Positions 1-8,148 of a stretch of 64,000 bases of DNA are shown one piece after another; the stretch's first letter is position 1; every line of letters begins with the position of its first letter. Position numbers and translations under genes: made by a program. The notes beneath the pieces were generated by a model, which was not told the DNA's origin, did no database searches, and saw only the letters and a list, made by a program, of their open reading frames with translations. The stretch lies in NCBI RefSeq assembly GCF_036169555.1, contig NZ_CP108032.1, forward strand, positions 2,914,001-2,978,000, in the 5' to 3' direction. Source of the DNA: Streptomyces sp. NBC_00306 (lineage in GTDB: Bacteria > Actinomycetota > Actinomycetes > Streptomycetales > Streptomycetaceae).

Positions 1-1354
1 GACCCCGGCGGCGCTCGCCCTGCGCGCCCTGGCGGGGGCCGAGGCCGAGCCACAGCCGTACCTCCGTGCCGCCGAGCACCGAACTGCCTATCCGTACGTC
101 CCCGCCCGTCGACTCGGCGACCCTGCGCACGATGTCGAGGCCGAGGCCCGTCGAGCCGTCCCTGCCACCGCTGTTGCCCCGGGCCATCGCGGCCTCCGGG
201 TCGGTGATGCCCGCCCCGGCGTCGGAGACGAGCACGATCACGGCGTCGTCGCCGTTGTGTACGTCGACCGAGAAGGCCGTGCCCTCGGGGGTGTGACGGA
301 AGACGTTGCCGAGCAACGCGTCGAGGGCAGCGGCCAGTTCGGGACGGGCGACCGGGATGCGTACGGGACGGTCGACGCCCGCGACCCGCACCTTGCGGCC
401 CTCGTCCTCCGCCAGCGCGGACCAGAAGTCCATGCGTTCGCGGACGACTTCGGAGGCGTCGCAGCCGGCTCCCGGGCCGTTGGCGACGGTCTGCGGCTTG
501 GCCTCGCGCGCGGTGCGGATGATCGTGTCGACCTCCCGCTCCAGCTGCTCGACGGCGGTCCTGGTCTGCTCGGCCGCCGGGCCCTCGCCCAGCGAGGCAG
601 CGTTGAGGCGCAGCACGGTCAGCGGGGTGCGCAGCCGGTGCGAGAGGTCGGCCGCGAGCTCCCGCTCGTTGGCGAGAAGCTGGACGACCTGGTCGGCCAT
701 GGCGTTGAACGCGATCGCGGCCGACCGCAGTTCGGTCGGCCCCTCCTCGGGGACCCTCGCCCCCAGCCTGCCCTCGCCGAGGTCGTGGGCCGCGCCCGCG
801 AGCCGCTGCGCGGGCGTCACCATCCGGCTGCCGAGGCGGTCGGCGACCGCGACCGAACCGATGATCAGGGCGATGCCGACGCCACCGAGGACCAGCCAGG
901 CGGTGCCGACGCCGTTGGAGACCTCGCCCTCGGGCACGAACACCTCGACGACCGCGATCTGGCCGGTGCCGATGGCGGTGGGCTGCAACAGGGCGGAGCC
1001 GCCGCGCACTTCGGTGACGGAGGCGCGGCCGAGGCGCTGGGTGGTGGCGAGGTCGGCCGTCGCGGCCCGGCGGATGCCGATGTCGACGGGCACGCTGCCG
1101 GGTTCACCGGAGGCCGGGACGTGCACGGCCATCCGGCCCGCCGCTCCGGCCTGGGTCGACATCACGGCCCGCTCCAGCGGGTCACGCTCGGCGGTGATGG
1201 AGAGGGTGGGGCCGATGGCGGCGGCCTGGCGCTCGGCGTTGGAGAAGGCGCGGTCGCTGGCCATCTCCTTGATGACGAGCCCGAGCGGTACGGCGAAGGC
1301 CACCACGACCATCGCCGTGACGGCCAGCGAAACCTTGACGAGTGCCCATCTCAT
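1..1354 (-). CDS. Sensor histidine kinase, C-terminus cut by window edge
   Basis: Membrane sensor kinase expected to phosphorylate the regulator encoded directly upstream (1351-2052). Read from the ATG at 1354, it has an N-terminal membrane helix, an extracytoplasmic segment of about 120 residues, a second helix (GGVGIALIIGSVAVA) and a HAMP linker. The HisKA box follows (SHRLRTPLT), then an HATPase domain with an N box (LGNVFRH), G1 (SDAGAGI) and G2 (GSTGLGLDI). Only the extreme C-terminus is missing. The ATG overlaps the regulator's TGA as ATGA, so the pair is translationally coupled. The residue after the phospho-accepting His is Arg, where most kinases have Glu or Asp. The signal sensed cannot be read from the sequence. 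Confidence 0.9.
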   Translation of the reverse strand, partial: MRWALVKVSLAVTAMVVVAFAVPLGLVIKEMASDRAFSNAERQAAAIGPTLSITAERDPLERAVMSTQAGAAGRMAVHVPASGEPGSVPVDIGIRRAATADLATTQRLGRASVTEVRGGSALLQPTAIGTGQIAVVEVFVPEGEVSNGVGTAWLVLGGVGIALIIGSVAVADRLGSRMVTPAQRLAGAAHDLGEGRLGARVPEEGPTELRSAAIAFNAMADQVVQLLANERELAADLSHRLRTPLTVLRLNAASLGEGPAAEQTRTAVEQLEREVDTIIRTAREAKPQTVANGPGAGCDASEVVRERMDFWSALAEDEGRKVRVAGVDRPVRIPVARPELAAALDALLGNVFRHTPEGTAFSVDVHNGDDAVIVLVSDAGAGITDPEAAMARGNSGGRDGSTGLGLDIVRRVAESTGGDVRIGSSVLGGTEVRLWLGLGPRQGAQGERRRG

Positions 1355-2052
1355 CTCATGTGTCCGTTCGGCGGTTCCAGCTTCACTCCGACTCCCCGCA
1401 GCGTGTGCAGATAGCGGGGCCGTGCCGCGGTCTCACCGAGCTTGCGCCGCAGCCAGCTCAGATGGACGTCGATCGTCTGGTCGTCGCCGTAGCTCTGCTG
1501 CCAGACCTCGGCGAGGAGTTCCTTGCGCGGGACGACGACTCCGGGGCGGCCGGCCAGAAAGGCCAGCAGGTCGAACTCCCGGCGGGTCAGGTCCAGTGCC
1601 GTGCCGTCCAGCTCGGCCTGGCGGCGCAGCGGGTCGATGGACAGACCGCCGACCTGGATGACGCGCGAGGGCGGTACGTCGCCGGCGGCGACGCGCGAGC
1701 GGCGCAGGACGGCGGCCATGCGCGCGGACAGGTGCTCCACCGAGAAGGGCTTGATGAGGTAGTCGTCGGCACCGTCGTTGAGCAGCCGGACGATCTCGGT
1801 CTCGTCGTCCCGCGCGGTCGCGATGATCACCGGTACATCCGTGATGCCCCGCAGCATCTTCAGCGCCTCGGCCCCGTCCAGGTCCGGCAGACCGAGGTCG
1901 AGAATGACCACGTCGAACCGGAAATGGGCCACCTCACGCAGCGCCTCCAGGGCCGTGCCGACGCTCCGTACGGTGTGGGAGGCCTCGGTCAAGTGCCGGA
2001 TGAGGGCGGAGCGCACGAACTGGTCGTCCTCGACCACGAGCACACTTGCCAT
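1351..2052 (-). CDS. OmpR-family response regulator
   Basis: DNA-binding partner of the kinase at 1-1354. The receiver domain (residues about 4-115) has the acidic pair EDD, the phospho-acceptor Asp51 in VILDLGLPD and the conserved Lys in YLIKPFS. A winged-helix effector domain fills the C-terminal half (RREFDLLAFLAGRPG, then DVHLSWLRRKLGE), which defines the OmpR/PhoB class. I chose the ATG at 2052. A GTG three codons upstream (2061) is possible, and neither has a clear ribosome-binding site. The gene ends in ATGA shared with the kinase. It cannot be assigned to a named Streptomyces system: the kinase sensor domain does not match MtrB, PhoR or CseC as I remember them. Confidence 0.92.
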   Translation of the reverse strand: MASVLVVEDDQFVRSALIRHLTEASHTVRSVGTALEALREVAHFRFDVVILDLGLPDLDGAEALKMLRGITDVPVIIATARDDETEIVRLLNDGADDYLIKPFSVEHLSARMAAVLRRSRVAAGDVPPSRVIQVGGLSIDPLRRQAELDGTALDLTRREFDLLAFLAGRPGVVVPRKELLAEVWQQSYGDDQTIDVHLSWLRRKLGETAARPRYLHTLRGVGVKLEPPNGHMR

Positions 2053-2173
2053 GGGCGGCACCGTACGCCATACGGAGTACCGCGGTCGCCATCCGGAGCA
2101 GGTCGCTCACGATCCGGAACGGCTCGGTCCTCTCCGGGACACGGGTGGGGCGCGTGGTGCAGTATGGGCAACG

Positions 2174-2716
2174 ATGCGTAGAGGACTTGTACATGCCATG
2201 GCGTGGTCGCTGTCCACCGGGGCGGCGGTCACGCTGTCGTGGTGGGGCGTCCACACGGTGATGTCCGGGACCGCTTACGACCGGCCGCGCGCGCTGCCGA
2301 TCAGTGCGGACACGGCGACCACGCAGGGCTCGAAACCGCAGGCCTCGTCGACACAGGAGCCGCCCGCACCGCCGTCGAGCCCGAGCCCGTCGAAGGAGCG
2401 GAAGCGGAGCCCGTCGACCACACCGTCGACGGGAAAGTCCGACAAGTCCGAAGCGCCCTCGTCCGCTTCGCCGCCGCAGCAGTCCGCCCCGGCGGGCAGC
2501 GTGAAGGGCTACACGGTCGACGGCGGCCGGGTCGTGTTCGACATCCGCGACACGTACGCGGAGCTGGCGTCGGCGACGCCCGACGCGGGCTGGCAGATGC
2601 AGGTGTGGAAGCAACCGGAATGGATCCGGGTCACGTTCACCAAGGACGGGCGGGAGTCGTCGGTGTTCTGCACCTGGAACGGCCATCCGCCGATGGTGCA
2701 GTTCGACAAGCGTTGA
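2174..2716 (+). CDS. Small membrane-anchored protein with Ser/Pro-rich linker
   Basis: Unrecognised protein of 180 residues. A hydrophobic N-terminus (MAWSLSTGAAVTLSWWGVHT) should anchor or export it. Residues about 45-105 are a Pro/Ser/Lys-rich linker typical of extracytoplasmic actinobacterial proteins. The last 70 residues form a compact domain (GYTVDGGRVVFDIRDTYAEL to FCTWNGHPPMVQFDKR) rich in aromatic residues. The open frame extends upstream to 1778, but that part is antisense to the response regulator and is not coding. The ATG at 2174 gives a sensible membrane start. It is divergent from the two-component pair, so it could be a target or accessory of it, but nothing shows this directly. 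Confidence 0.7.
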   Translation: MRRGLVHAMAWSLSTGAAVTLSWWGVHTVMSGTAYDRPRALPISADTATTQGSKPQASSTQEPPAPPSSPSPSKERKRSPSTTPSTGKSDKSEAPSSASPPQQSAPAGSVKGYTVDGGRVVFDIRDTYAELASATPDAGWQMQVWKQPEWIRVTFTKDGRESSVFCTWNGHPPMVQFDKR

Positions 2717-2738
2717 GCGCGGTGCGCGGGTGCGCGAT

Positions 2739-2792
2739 GCGTTGGATGCCGTGAGTGCGTTGGATGCCGTGAGTGCGTTGGACGCCGTGGCG
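2739..2792. repeat. 18-bp tandem repeat, three copies
   Basis: Two perfect copies of an 18-bp unit (GCGTTGGATGCCGTGAGT) at 2739-2756 and 2757-2774 are followed by a third diverged copy starting at 2775. They lie in the short gap between two convergent genes. No hairpin or coding function is evident. Confidence 0.8.
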
Positions 2793-2836
2793 AGCGGGTC
2801 TGCCGTGCGCGCCCCGCGGTCAGCGCGGTCACCGCG

Positions 2837-3712
2837 TCAGCGGAAGACGGCGGGCGGAGGCGCCGGTGAGGGCTTCGCGCTCGCGTCGGTGACCGCGGCC
2901 GCGCCCCCCGTGAAGTCCATGAGCGCCTTGCCGTGCTCGACCCGGCCGGGATGCGGGTCGCTCGCGACGCGCCGGGTGAACTCGGCGACGGGCAGCGGCA
3001 CGTCCGAGGCCAGCAGCACGGCGTTGCCGAACCGGCGGCCGCGGAAGACGGTGGGGTCGGCGGCGAGCGCCAGCTCGGGGAACAGGCCCGCCGCGGTGGC
3101 CACTTGGGCGCGCAGATGCGCGAGGGGCGGACCGTCGGCGAGGTTCGCGGCGTAGTGCCCGCCGGGCCGCAGGACACGGCGGACATCGGCGAGGAACTCC
3201 GTACTGGTCAGATGCGCGGGGGTACGGGCACCGCCGAACACATCCGCGATGACGAGATCCGCCCAGCCGTCCGGCACCTTGGCGAGCCCCGCGCGGGCGT
3301 CGCCGGACCGTACGCGTATACGGGCGCCCGGGTCCAACGGCAGATGTGAGCGCACCAGTTGGACCAGGGGTCCGTCGAGCTCCACCACCTGCTGGGTCGA
3401 CCGGGGGCGGGTCGCCGCGACATAGCGGGCGAGCGTGAAGGCCCCGCCGCCGAGGTGGACGACCTGAAGGGGCCGGCCCGGGGGCGCCACGAGATCGACG
3501 ACATGGCCGAGGCGGCGCTGGTACTCGAAGGACAGGTGCGCCGGATCGTCGAGGTCGACATGCGACTGGGGCGCACCGTCGATGAGCAGCGCCCAGGCAC
3601 GCGGACGCTCGCGGTCCGGTATCAGCTCCGCGAGTCCGCCGTCGACCTGCGCGACGACGGGCTCGGGGCCGCCGACACCGCCACCGCCCTTGTTCCGCCT
3701 GCTCTTCGCCAT
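2837..3712 (-). CDS. Spermidine-synthase-like methyltransferase-fold protein
   Basis: Protein of 291 residues with the Rossmann fold of spermidine synthases and SAM methyltransferases. Motif I is VVHLGGGAFTLARYVAA. It is followed by an acidic residue ending the second strand (VVELDGPL), GDARAGLAK, and ADLVIADVFGGARTP, which resembles the catalytic-loop strand of polyamine synthases. The early HVDLDDPAHLSFEYQRRL matches the N-terminal substrate region of that family. In actinobacteria such stand-alone copies usually lack proof of polyamine synthase activity, so the substrate is open. The ATG at 3712 is preceded by GGAGGG. The open frame extends further upstream, but only as a shadow of the neighbouring gene. 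Confidence 0.8.
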   Translation of the reverse strand: MAKSRRNKGGGGVGGPEPVVAQVDGGLAELIPDRERPRAWALLIDGAPQSHVDLDDPAHLSFEYQRRLGHVVDLVAPPGRPLQVVHLGGGAFTLARYVAATRPRSTQQVVELDGPLVQLVRSHLPLDPGARIRVRSGDARAGLAKVPDGWADLVIADVFGGARTPAHLTSTEFLADVRRVLRPGGHYAANLADGPPLAHLRAQVATAAGLFPELALAADPTVFRGRRFGNAVLLASDVPLPVAEFTRRVASDPHPGRVEHGKALMDFTGGAAAVTDASAKPSPAPPPAVFR

Positions 3713-3831
3713 CCCTCCATTATCGGGCCCGGCGGGAGGGCGGCGCCTGCGGTGCGGTGGCGGCCGCGATGGGATGCGTTCGGTTGCGGTGCCGGTGCGG
3801 TGCCGGTGCGGCCGGCCGGCCGCGGGGGCCG

Positions 3832-4335
3832 CTACCGGCGGCTGTCCGCCGCTTCGATCAGCCGGGCCGCCTCGCCCAGCGCCTCGCGCAGCACCTCCGG
3901 GTCCGTGACCTCGTCCGCGCCGCCCGGCGGCAACAGCCAGCCACTCCCGCGCACCGGCGGTTCGGCGGGGATCCGCAGCCCCCGGCCGGCGGTCTGCGTG
4001 CACGCGCTGCCCGGCATGTCCCAGCCGTCGGCCGTGCCCGGCGGAACCAGAAAGCCCAGGGTGTCGCACTCACCGTCGTGGAGCACCGGCCCGACGGCCG
4101 GGGCGGCGGTGCGGCGCAGGATGTCGACCGCTTCCAGCCCCTGGCGCGCCGGGACCGTCACCAGGTCACAGCCGCCGTCCGGGCCGTCGCCGCCCGGTGG
4201 TGCGCTGCAGTCCTGGCTGGGCAGGTGCCGAGCCGTCGTCGCCGATGTCGCAGGCGCCCGGACGCCGCCGTTGGCGCTGGTCTCCATGCCGACCTCCAAC
4301 AAGGGGATCGCCTCCTCGCTCGAGTGGAAGCACAT
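3832..4335 (-). CDS. Small PrimPol-like Streptomyces protein
   Basis: Protein of 167 residues resembling the short Streptomyces proteins often labelled as bifunctional DNA primase/polymerase N-terminal domains. The resemblance lies in LGFLVPPGTADGW, the later GSGWLLPPGG and the closing TDPEVLREALGEAARL. I cannot see a convincing catalytic acidic triad, so enzymatic activity should not be assumed. A second protein of this type is encoded at 12970-13629. The gene is convergent with nothing nearby and lies 191 bp from the divergent TPR regulator. Family placement is from memory of sequence style and is moderate at best. Confidence 0.65.
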   Translation of the reverse strand: MCFHSSEEAIPLLEVGMETSANGGVRAPATSATTARHLPSQDCSAPPGGDGPDGGCDLVTVPARQGLEAVDILRRTAAPAVGPVLHDGECDTLGFLVPPGTADGWDMPGSACTQTAGRGLRIPAEPPVRGSGWLLPPGGADEVTDPEVLREALGEAARLIEAADSRR

Positions 4336-4527
4336 ACCGAGCCTCCATGGAGTTCAACGCCCGTACGCGTCAAGGGCTACGGCGGCACGCCGCCGCAAAG
4401 GGTGGCACTTCATGGCAGATCGCGGGTGAGTTATCCCTTTTGTAGGCAAACCCTGCGTGTGCGGGTCGTCACAGCAGGTACGTTCTTGCTCCGCCGGAAC
4501 ACGGCTGCACCAAGAGAGGGCTCGGCC

Positions 4528-5922
4528 ATGGCGTCGTCGTCACAGGCAGCACGGGCAGTTCCCAACCTCGCCTTCCGGCGGTTGCGCGGGCAGCGATCGC
4601 CGGGGGAGTTCGCCGCGGCCGTACGCAAGGCGGCGCGGGAGATCGGCGAGCAGGTCTCCTGCGACGCCCGCTACATCGGGCGCGTGGAGGCGGGCGAGAT
4701 CCGCTGCCCCAACTACGCGTACGAGCGGGTCTTCCTCCATATGTTTCCCGGTCTCGCTCTGGGGGACCTGGGGTTCACGGCACGAGAGCAGGTGCGGGGC
4801 GGGGCCCGGTGCCGGCCGCGCGAGCAGGCTCATGAACGGGCTCACGAACAGGCTCTGGACACAAGGGCGTTCGGCTTCGCCGCCACGACTCACACCGACA
4901 CCGACAGCGACGAGGAGAGCGACGTGCTGCGTCGCGCATTCATGACGAGCGGCACCGCCACGGCGGCGGCCGCGTCCCTGGGGCTGAGCTCCATGGCCGT
5001 GCCCTCGCAGGGCCGCCGCAGGGTCGGCGAGCCGGAGGTGAAGGCCGTCGAGGAGGCGGTACGGCGGATCCGGCTGCTCGACGACCGGCACGGCGCGGAC
5101 GGCCTGTACCGGCGTGCCGCGCAGCCGCTGCGGGCGGCCTACGCGTTGCTCGACGCGGGGATCACCGCCCGGCGCTCGACCACGGACCGGCTCCACTCCG
5201 GCGCCGGTGAACTGGCCATCTCCGTGGGGTGGCTGGCGCACGACTCGGGCCGGTTCGACGACGCGCGGTCGCACTACGCGGAGGCGCTGGCGACGGCGCG
5301 GGTGGCCGGGGACGCGGCGCTGGAGGCGCACGCGTTCTGCAACACGTCGTTCCTGGCGAGGGATACCGGCCGGCCCCGTGAAGCCGTCCGCTCCGCGCAG
5401 GCCGGCCTGCGCGCGGCCGGGCACCTGTCGTCCCCGCGGCTGCTGGCGCTGCTCGCGCTGCGGGAAGCGGGGGGCTGGGCGGGGCTGGGGGACCGTGCGG
5501 GCTGCGAACAGTCACTGGCGCGGGGGCACACGTACTTCGACCGGGGGGCGGGGGCGGCGGACCCGGAGTGGATGTCGTTCTTCGGCGAACCGGAGCTGGA
5601 GTCTCTCCAGGCGCAGTGCTGGGCGACGCTGGGCGACTGGCCGCGCGCGATCCGCCACGCACGGCGTGCGGCGACGCTCCAGGACCGGCGTTTCACCCGC
5701 AACCTCGCGCTGTACCACGCGGAACTGGCGACGGACCTGGCCCACGGAGGCGCCCCGGACGAATCGGCCTCGGCGGCGGAGGAGGCGCTGGATCTGCTGG
5801 ACGGGGTCCAGTCGGCGCGCATCCAGGCACTGCTGTCCTCGACGGCGAGGACGTTGAGGGGGCATCGGGGGGCGAGGGGGGTGGGGGCGTTCTTGCGGCG
5901 GTACGAGGAGGTGCGGGTGTAG
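4528..5922 (+). CDS. TPR-containing transcriptional regulator with XRE-like N-terminus
   Basis: Probable cytoplasmic regulator of 464 residues. The first 80 residues look like a degenerate helix-turn-helix (FAAAVRKAAREIGEQ, DARYIGRVEAGEI), as in large Streptomyces regulators that join DNA binding to TPRs. A short Ala-rich segment (TATAAAASLGLSS) follows near residue 155. The rest is helical TPR-type repeats (LAHDSGRFDDARSHYAEAL, LARDTGRPREAVRSAQAGL, ATLGDWPRAIRHARRAATL). NsdA-type regulators of sporulation and antibiotic production share this plan, but orthology cannot be claimed. The open frame runs back to 3757. The ATG at 4528 excludes sequence antisense to the neighbour and gives the conserved-looking start. 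Confidence 0.8.
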   Translation: MASSSQAARAVPNLAFRRLRGQRSPGEFAAAVRKAAREIGEQVSCDARYIGRVEAGEIRCPNYAYERVFLHMFPGLALGDLGFTAREQVRGGARCRPREQAHERAHEQALDTRAFGFAATTHTDTDSDEESDVLRRAFMTSGTATAAAASLGLSSMAVPSQGRRRVGEPEVKAVEEAVRRIRLLDDRHGADGLYRRAAQPLRAAYALLDAGITARRSTTDRLHSGAGELAISVGWLAHDSGRFDDARSHYAEALATARVAGDAALEAHAFCNTSFLARDTGRPREAVRSAQAGLRAAGHLSSPRLLALLALREAGGWAGLGDRAGCEQSLARGHTYFDRGAGAADPEWMSFFGEPELESLQAQCWATLGDWPRAIRHARRAATLQDRRFTRNLALYHAELATDLAHGGAPDESASAAEEALDLLDGVQSARIQALLSSTARTLRGHRGARGVGAFLRRYEEVRV

Positions 5923-6483
5923 GGGGTGCGGGTCCTTCGGCCTGGGCCGGGTGCTTGAGCCTCGGGTTCCTGTCCAGCGTCGGGCGCTTCGGCCTGGGGC
6001 GGCTGCTTGAGCCTCGGGGCTTGTCCGGCGTCGGGTCCGGGGGCCCTCCGGGCTCGACTCCTCGGGGTCGGCGGCCTACAGGTCCCTTGCGTTGGTCACC
6101 CAGGTCTTGCCGCCGATCCCCTGCGGGGACGACCCTGCACGCCCCCTCCCGGAGGTCGACGACGAGACCGGTGGCGGCGCGGGCCCATGCGAACCAGAGC
6201 CGGTTCGGGGCAGCGCGATGGGATGCCCCGCGTGAACCTCACCCGCACGTGACAGTGCCGTCAGCCCGGCGCGAAGCCCGCCGCGGGCAAGGGGGCCAGC
6301 CCCGCAAACCTTCTCCCAACCGCGCCGGCCAGGGCGGCGCGAAGCTGCCGCGGCTAGGGGGCGTGGGGCGCAGCCCTGCATGAACCATCCCACCCGCACC
6401 GGACGGGAGCGCAGGCCCCGCCGGCACGAAGCTGCCGCAGCCAAGGGGCGTGGGGCGCAGCCCCGCAGAACCCCGGCCGCGCG
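5923..6483. other. Gene-free gap with interspersed repeats
   Basis: No convincing gene in 561 bp. From 5935 to 6030 a phrase of about 35 bp built on CTTCGGCCTGGG and GCTTGAGCCTCGGG occurs twice. From 6272 to 6466 there are three related copies of a 39-bp element. On the minus strand near 6090-6240 one frame reads like a decayed protein fragment (LWFAWARAATGLVVDLREG) without a usable start. Confidence 0.6.
6272..6466. repeat. Three copies of a 39-bp intergenic element
   Basis: Copies at 6341-6379 and 6428-6466 share GAAGCTGCCGC, then GGGGCGTGGGGCGCAGCCC. A more diverged copy lies at 6272-6310. Each contains the palindrome-like core GGGGCGCAGCCCC in one orientation. Such elements are common between Streptomyces genes; a transcription-termination role is a guess. 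Confidence 0.7.
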
Positions 6484-7083
6484 TCACGACTCCAGGTGCG
6501 CCGTGTCGTTCCAGTGGTCCAGCGCCGGCGCGCCGTACGCCCAGCCCAGGATCGACAGGGACGCCGGGTCCAGGCGGATGCGGGCCCCGAAGGACGGGTC
6601 CAGGTCCAGCCAGCGCGCCGCCAGGACGCGCAGGATGTGGCCGTGGGCGAAGACCAGGACGTCCCGGTCCTCCGACTGCGCCCACTCCACGACCTCGTCC
6701 GCCCGCGCACCCACCTGCGCCAGCGTCTCCCCGTCGCGGACACCGTCGCGCCAGATGAACCAGTCCGGCTTGCTGATCGCCCTGATCTCCGGCGGGGTCA
6801 GGCCCTCGTACGCCCCGTAGTCCCACTCCATCAGCGCGTCCCACTCCGTCGCCCTGACCCCGAAGCCCGCGAGCGTGCACGTCTCCGACGCCCGGGCCAG
6901 CGGGCTCGTGCGGACCTCGACGTCCGGCAGGGAGGACCACGGGGAGCGCTGGAGTCGTTCGCCGAGCAGCTTCGCCCCGCGGCGGCCCTCCTCGATCAGC
7001 GGGATGTCCGTCCTGCCGGTGTGCTTACCCAGCCGGGACCATTCGGTCTGACCGTGCCGGGCGAGCAGGATGCGCGGTGCCAT
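6484..7083 (-). CDS. Histidine phosphatase family protein
   Basis: Cytosolic phosphatase of 199 residues in the phosphoglycerate-mutase-like branch of the histidine phosphatase superfamily. The N-terminal [10 protein letters not shown] carries the catalytic RHG motif with the His that is phosphorylated. [10 protein letters not shown] supplies the second phosphate-binding Arg. [15 protein letters not shown] carries the usual acid. [14 protein letters not shown] carries the second catalytic His. These features match acid phosphatase/PGM-like proteins rather than glycolytic mutase, and the substrate is unknown. It reads away from the divergent PAP2 gene across a 186-bp gap. Confidence 0.93.
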   Translation of the reverse strand: MAPRILLARHGQTEWSRLGKHTGRTDIPLIEEGRRGAKLLGERLQRSPWSSLPDVEVRTSPLARASETCTLAGFGVRATEWDALMEWDYGAYEGLTPPEIRAISKPDWFIWRDGVRDGETLAQVGARADEVVEWAQSEDRDVLVFAHGHILRVLAARWLDLDPSFGARIRLDPASLSILGWAYGAPALDHWNDTAHLES

Positions 7084-7269
7084 GAGGCGCTCTCCCTGAA
7101 GTTCACATGCGGTGGATTTCCATCATCACCCACCTGAACCCGGGGCAACCTCCAAGACGATCTCGGCGTCCTCCACTAGGTCGGACCCGCCGACAGAGCG
7201 TCGCCCCTTACACCGTACGGTTGAACCGTGGTCGTCGGCCACCGGAACTCACGATGGAGAAACGTTCGG

Positions 7270-8148
7270 ATGCCGTACACCGCGCCGCGACCGAGGCCAC
7301 GCTGGTGGACCGAACTGCTGCTGCTGCTCGTGGTGTACGTCGCGTACTCGGCCGGCCGGCTCCTCGCCCGCGGTGATGTGACCACCGCCGTGGACCACGG
7401 CCTCGCGATACTCCGGGCCGAGAAGGCACTCCTGCTGAACGCCGAGCACCCGCTCAACCGGCTGTTCAGCCAGACGCCCGCGATCGGCATACCCGCCGAC
7501 TTCATGTACGCGTCCCTGCACTACCTGGTGACCCCCGCCGTCCTGGTGTGGCTCTTCCGCCGCCGGCCGCTGCGTTATCGCGCGGCCCGCACCTGGCTGA
7601 TGCTCTCCACCCTCCTCGGTCTCGTCGGCTTCACACTGACGCCGACCTGCCCGCCGCGGCTGCTGGACGCGAGTCACGGCTTCGTCGACACCATGGCCCA
7701 GTACAGCTCGTACGGCTGGTGGGGCGGCGAGGCCAGTGCTCCGCGCGGCATGGGCGGTATGACCAACCAGTACGCCGCGATGCCAAGTCTGCACGTCGGC
7801 TGGGCGCTCTGGTGCGGTGTGATGCTGTGGCGGCACGGCCGTACTCCGCTGATGAAGGCGCTCGGCGTCGCCTATCCCCTGCTCACCACGCTGGTGGTGA
7901 TGGGAACGGCCAACCACTACTTCCTCGACGCGGTCGCCGGCGCCGCGGTGATGGGTCTCGGCGCGCTCGCGACCCGGCCCGCGCTGCGGCTCGCCGACCG
8001 CCTGCGGGCCCGCTACGCGCCCGCCCCCTCCGGCCCGAAGTCCCCGATTGTCGGTGCCGGATGCGAGACTTCCGCGGGTGAGCGAATCCCTGGACAGCGG
8101 ACCTCGTCCGCAGGCGCCGACGACAGCACTCCGGCAGCGGCTCGCTGA
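7270..8148 (+). CDS. PAP2-superfamily membrane phosphatase
   Basis: Integral membrane protein of 292 residues with several hydrophobic spans (LLLLLVVYVAYSAGRLL, YLVTPAVLVWLF, LMLSTLLGLVGFTL, GVAYPLLTTLVVMGTANHYF). Two PAP2 motifs are clear: MPSLHVGWALW, and NHYFLDAVAGAAVMG with the catalytic His. This resembles the inositol-phosphoryl-ceramide-synthase-like branch found in actinobacteria, which acts on lipid phosphates at the membrane. I chose the ATG at 7270, preceded by GGAG. An in-frame GTG lies 14 codons upstream without a ribosome site. The C-terminal 24 codons overlap the next gene, which starts at 8078. Confidence 0.9.
   Translation: MPYTAPRPRPRWWTELLLLLVVYVAYSAGRLLARGDVTTAVDHGLAILRAEKALLLNAEHPLNRLFSQTPAIGIPADFMYASLHYLVTPAVLVWLFRRRPLRYRAARTWLMLSTLLGLVGFTLTPTCPPRLLDASHGFVDTMAQYSSYGWWGGEASAPRGMGGMTNQYAAMPSLHVGWALWCGVMLWRHGRTPLMKALGVAYPLLTTLVVMGTANHYFLDAVAGAAVMGLGALATRPALRLADRLRARYAPAPSGPKSPIVGAGCETSAGERIPGQRTSSAGADDSTPAAAR

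Noticed and set aside
1..2052. Assigning the two-component pair to MtrAB or CseBC
   Set aside because: No lpqB-like gene follows, and sensor and receiver sequences do not match those systems as far as I can recall.
2837..3712. Calling this spermidine synthase outright
   Set aside because: The fold fits, but the polyamine-specific catalytic Asp context is only partly matched and no polyamine genes lie nearby.
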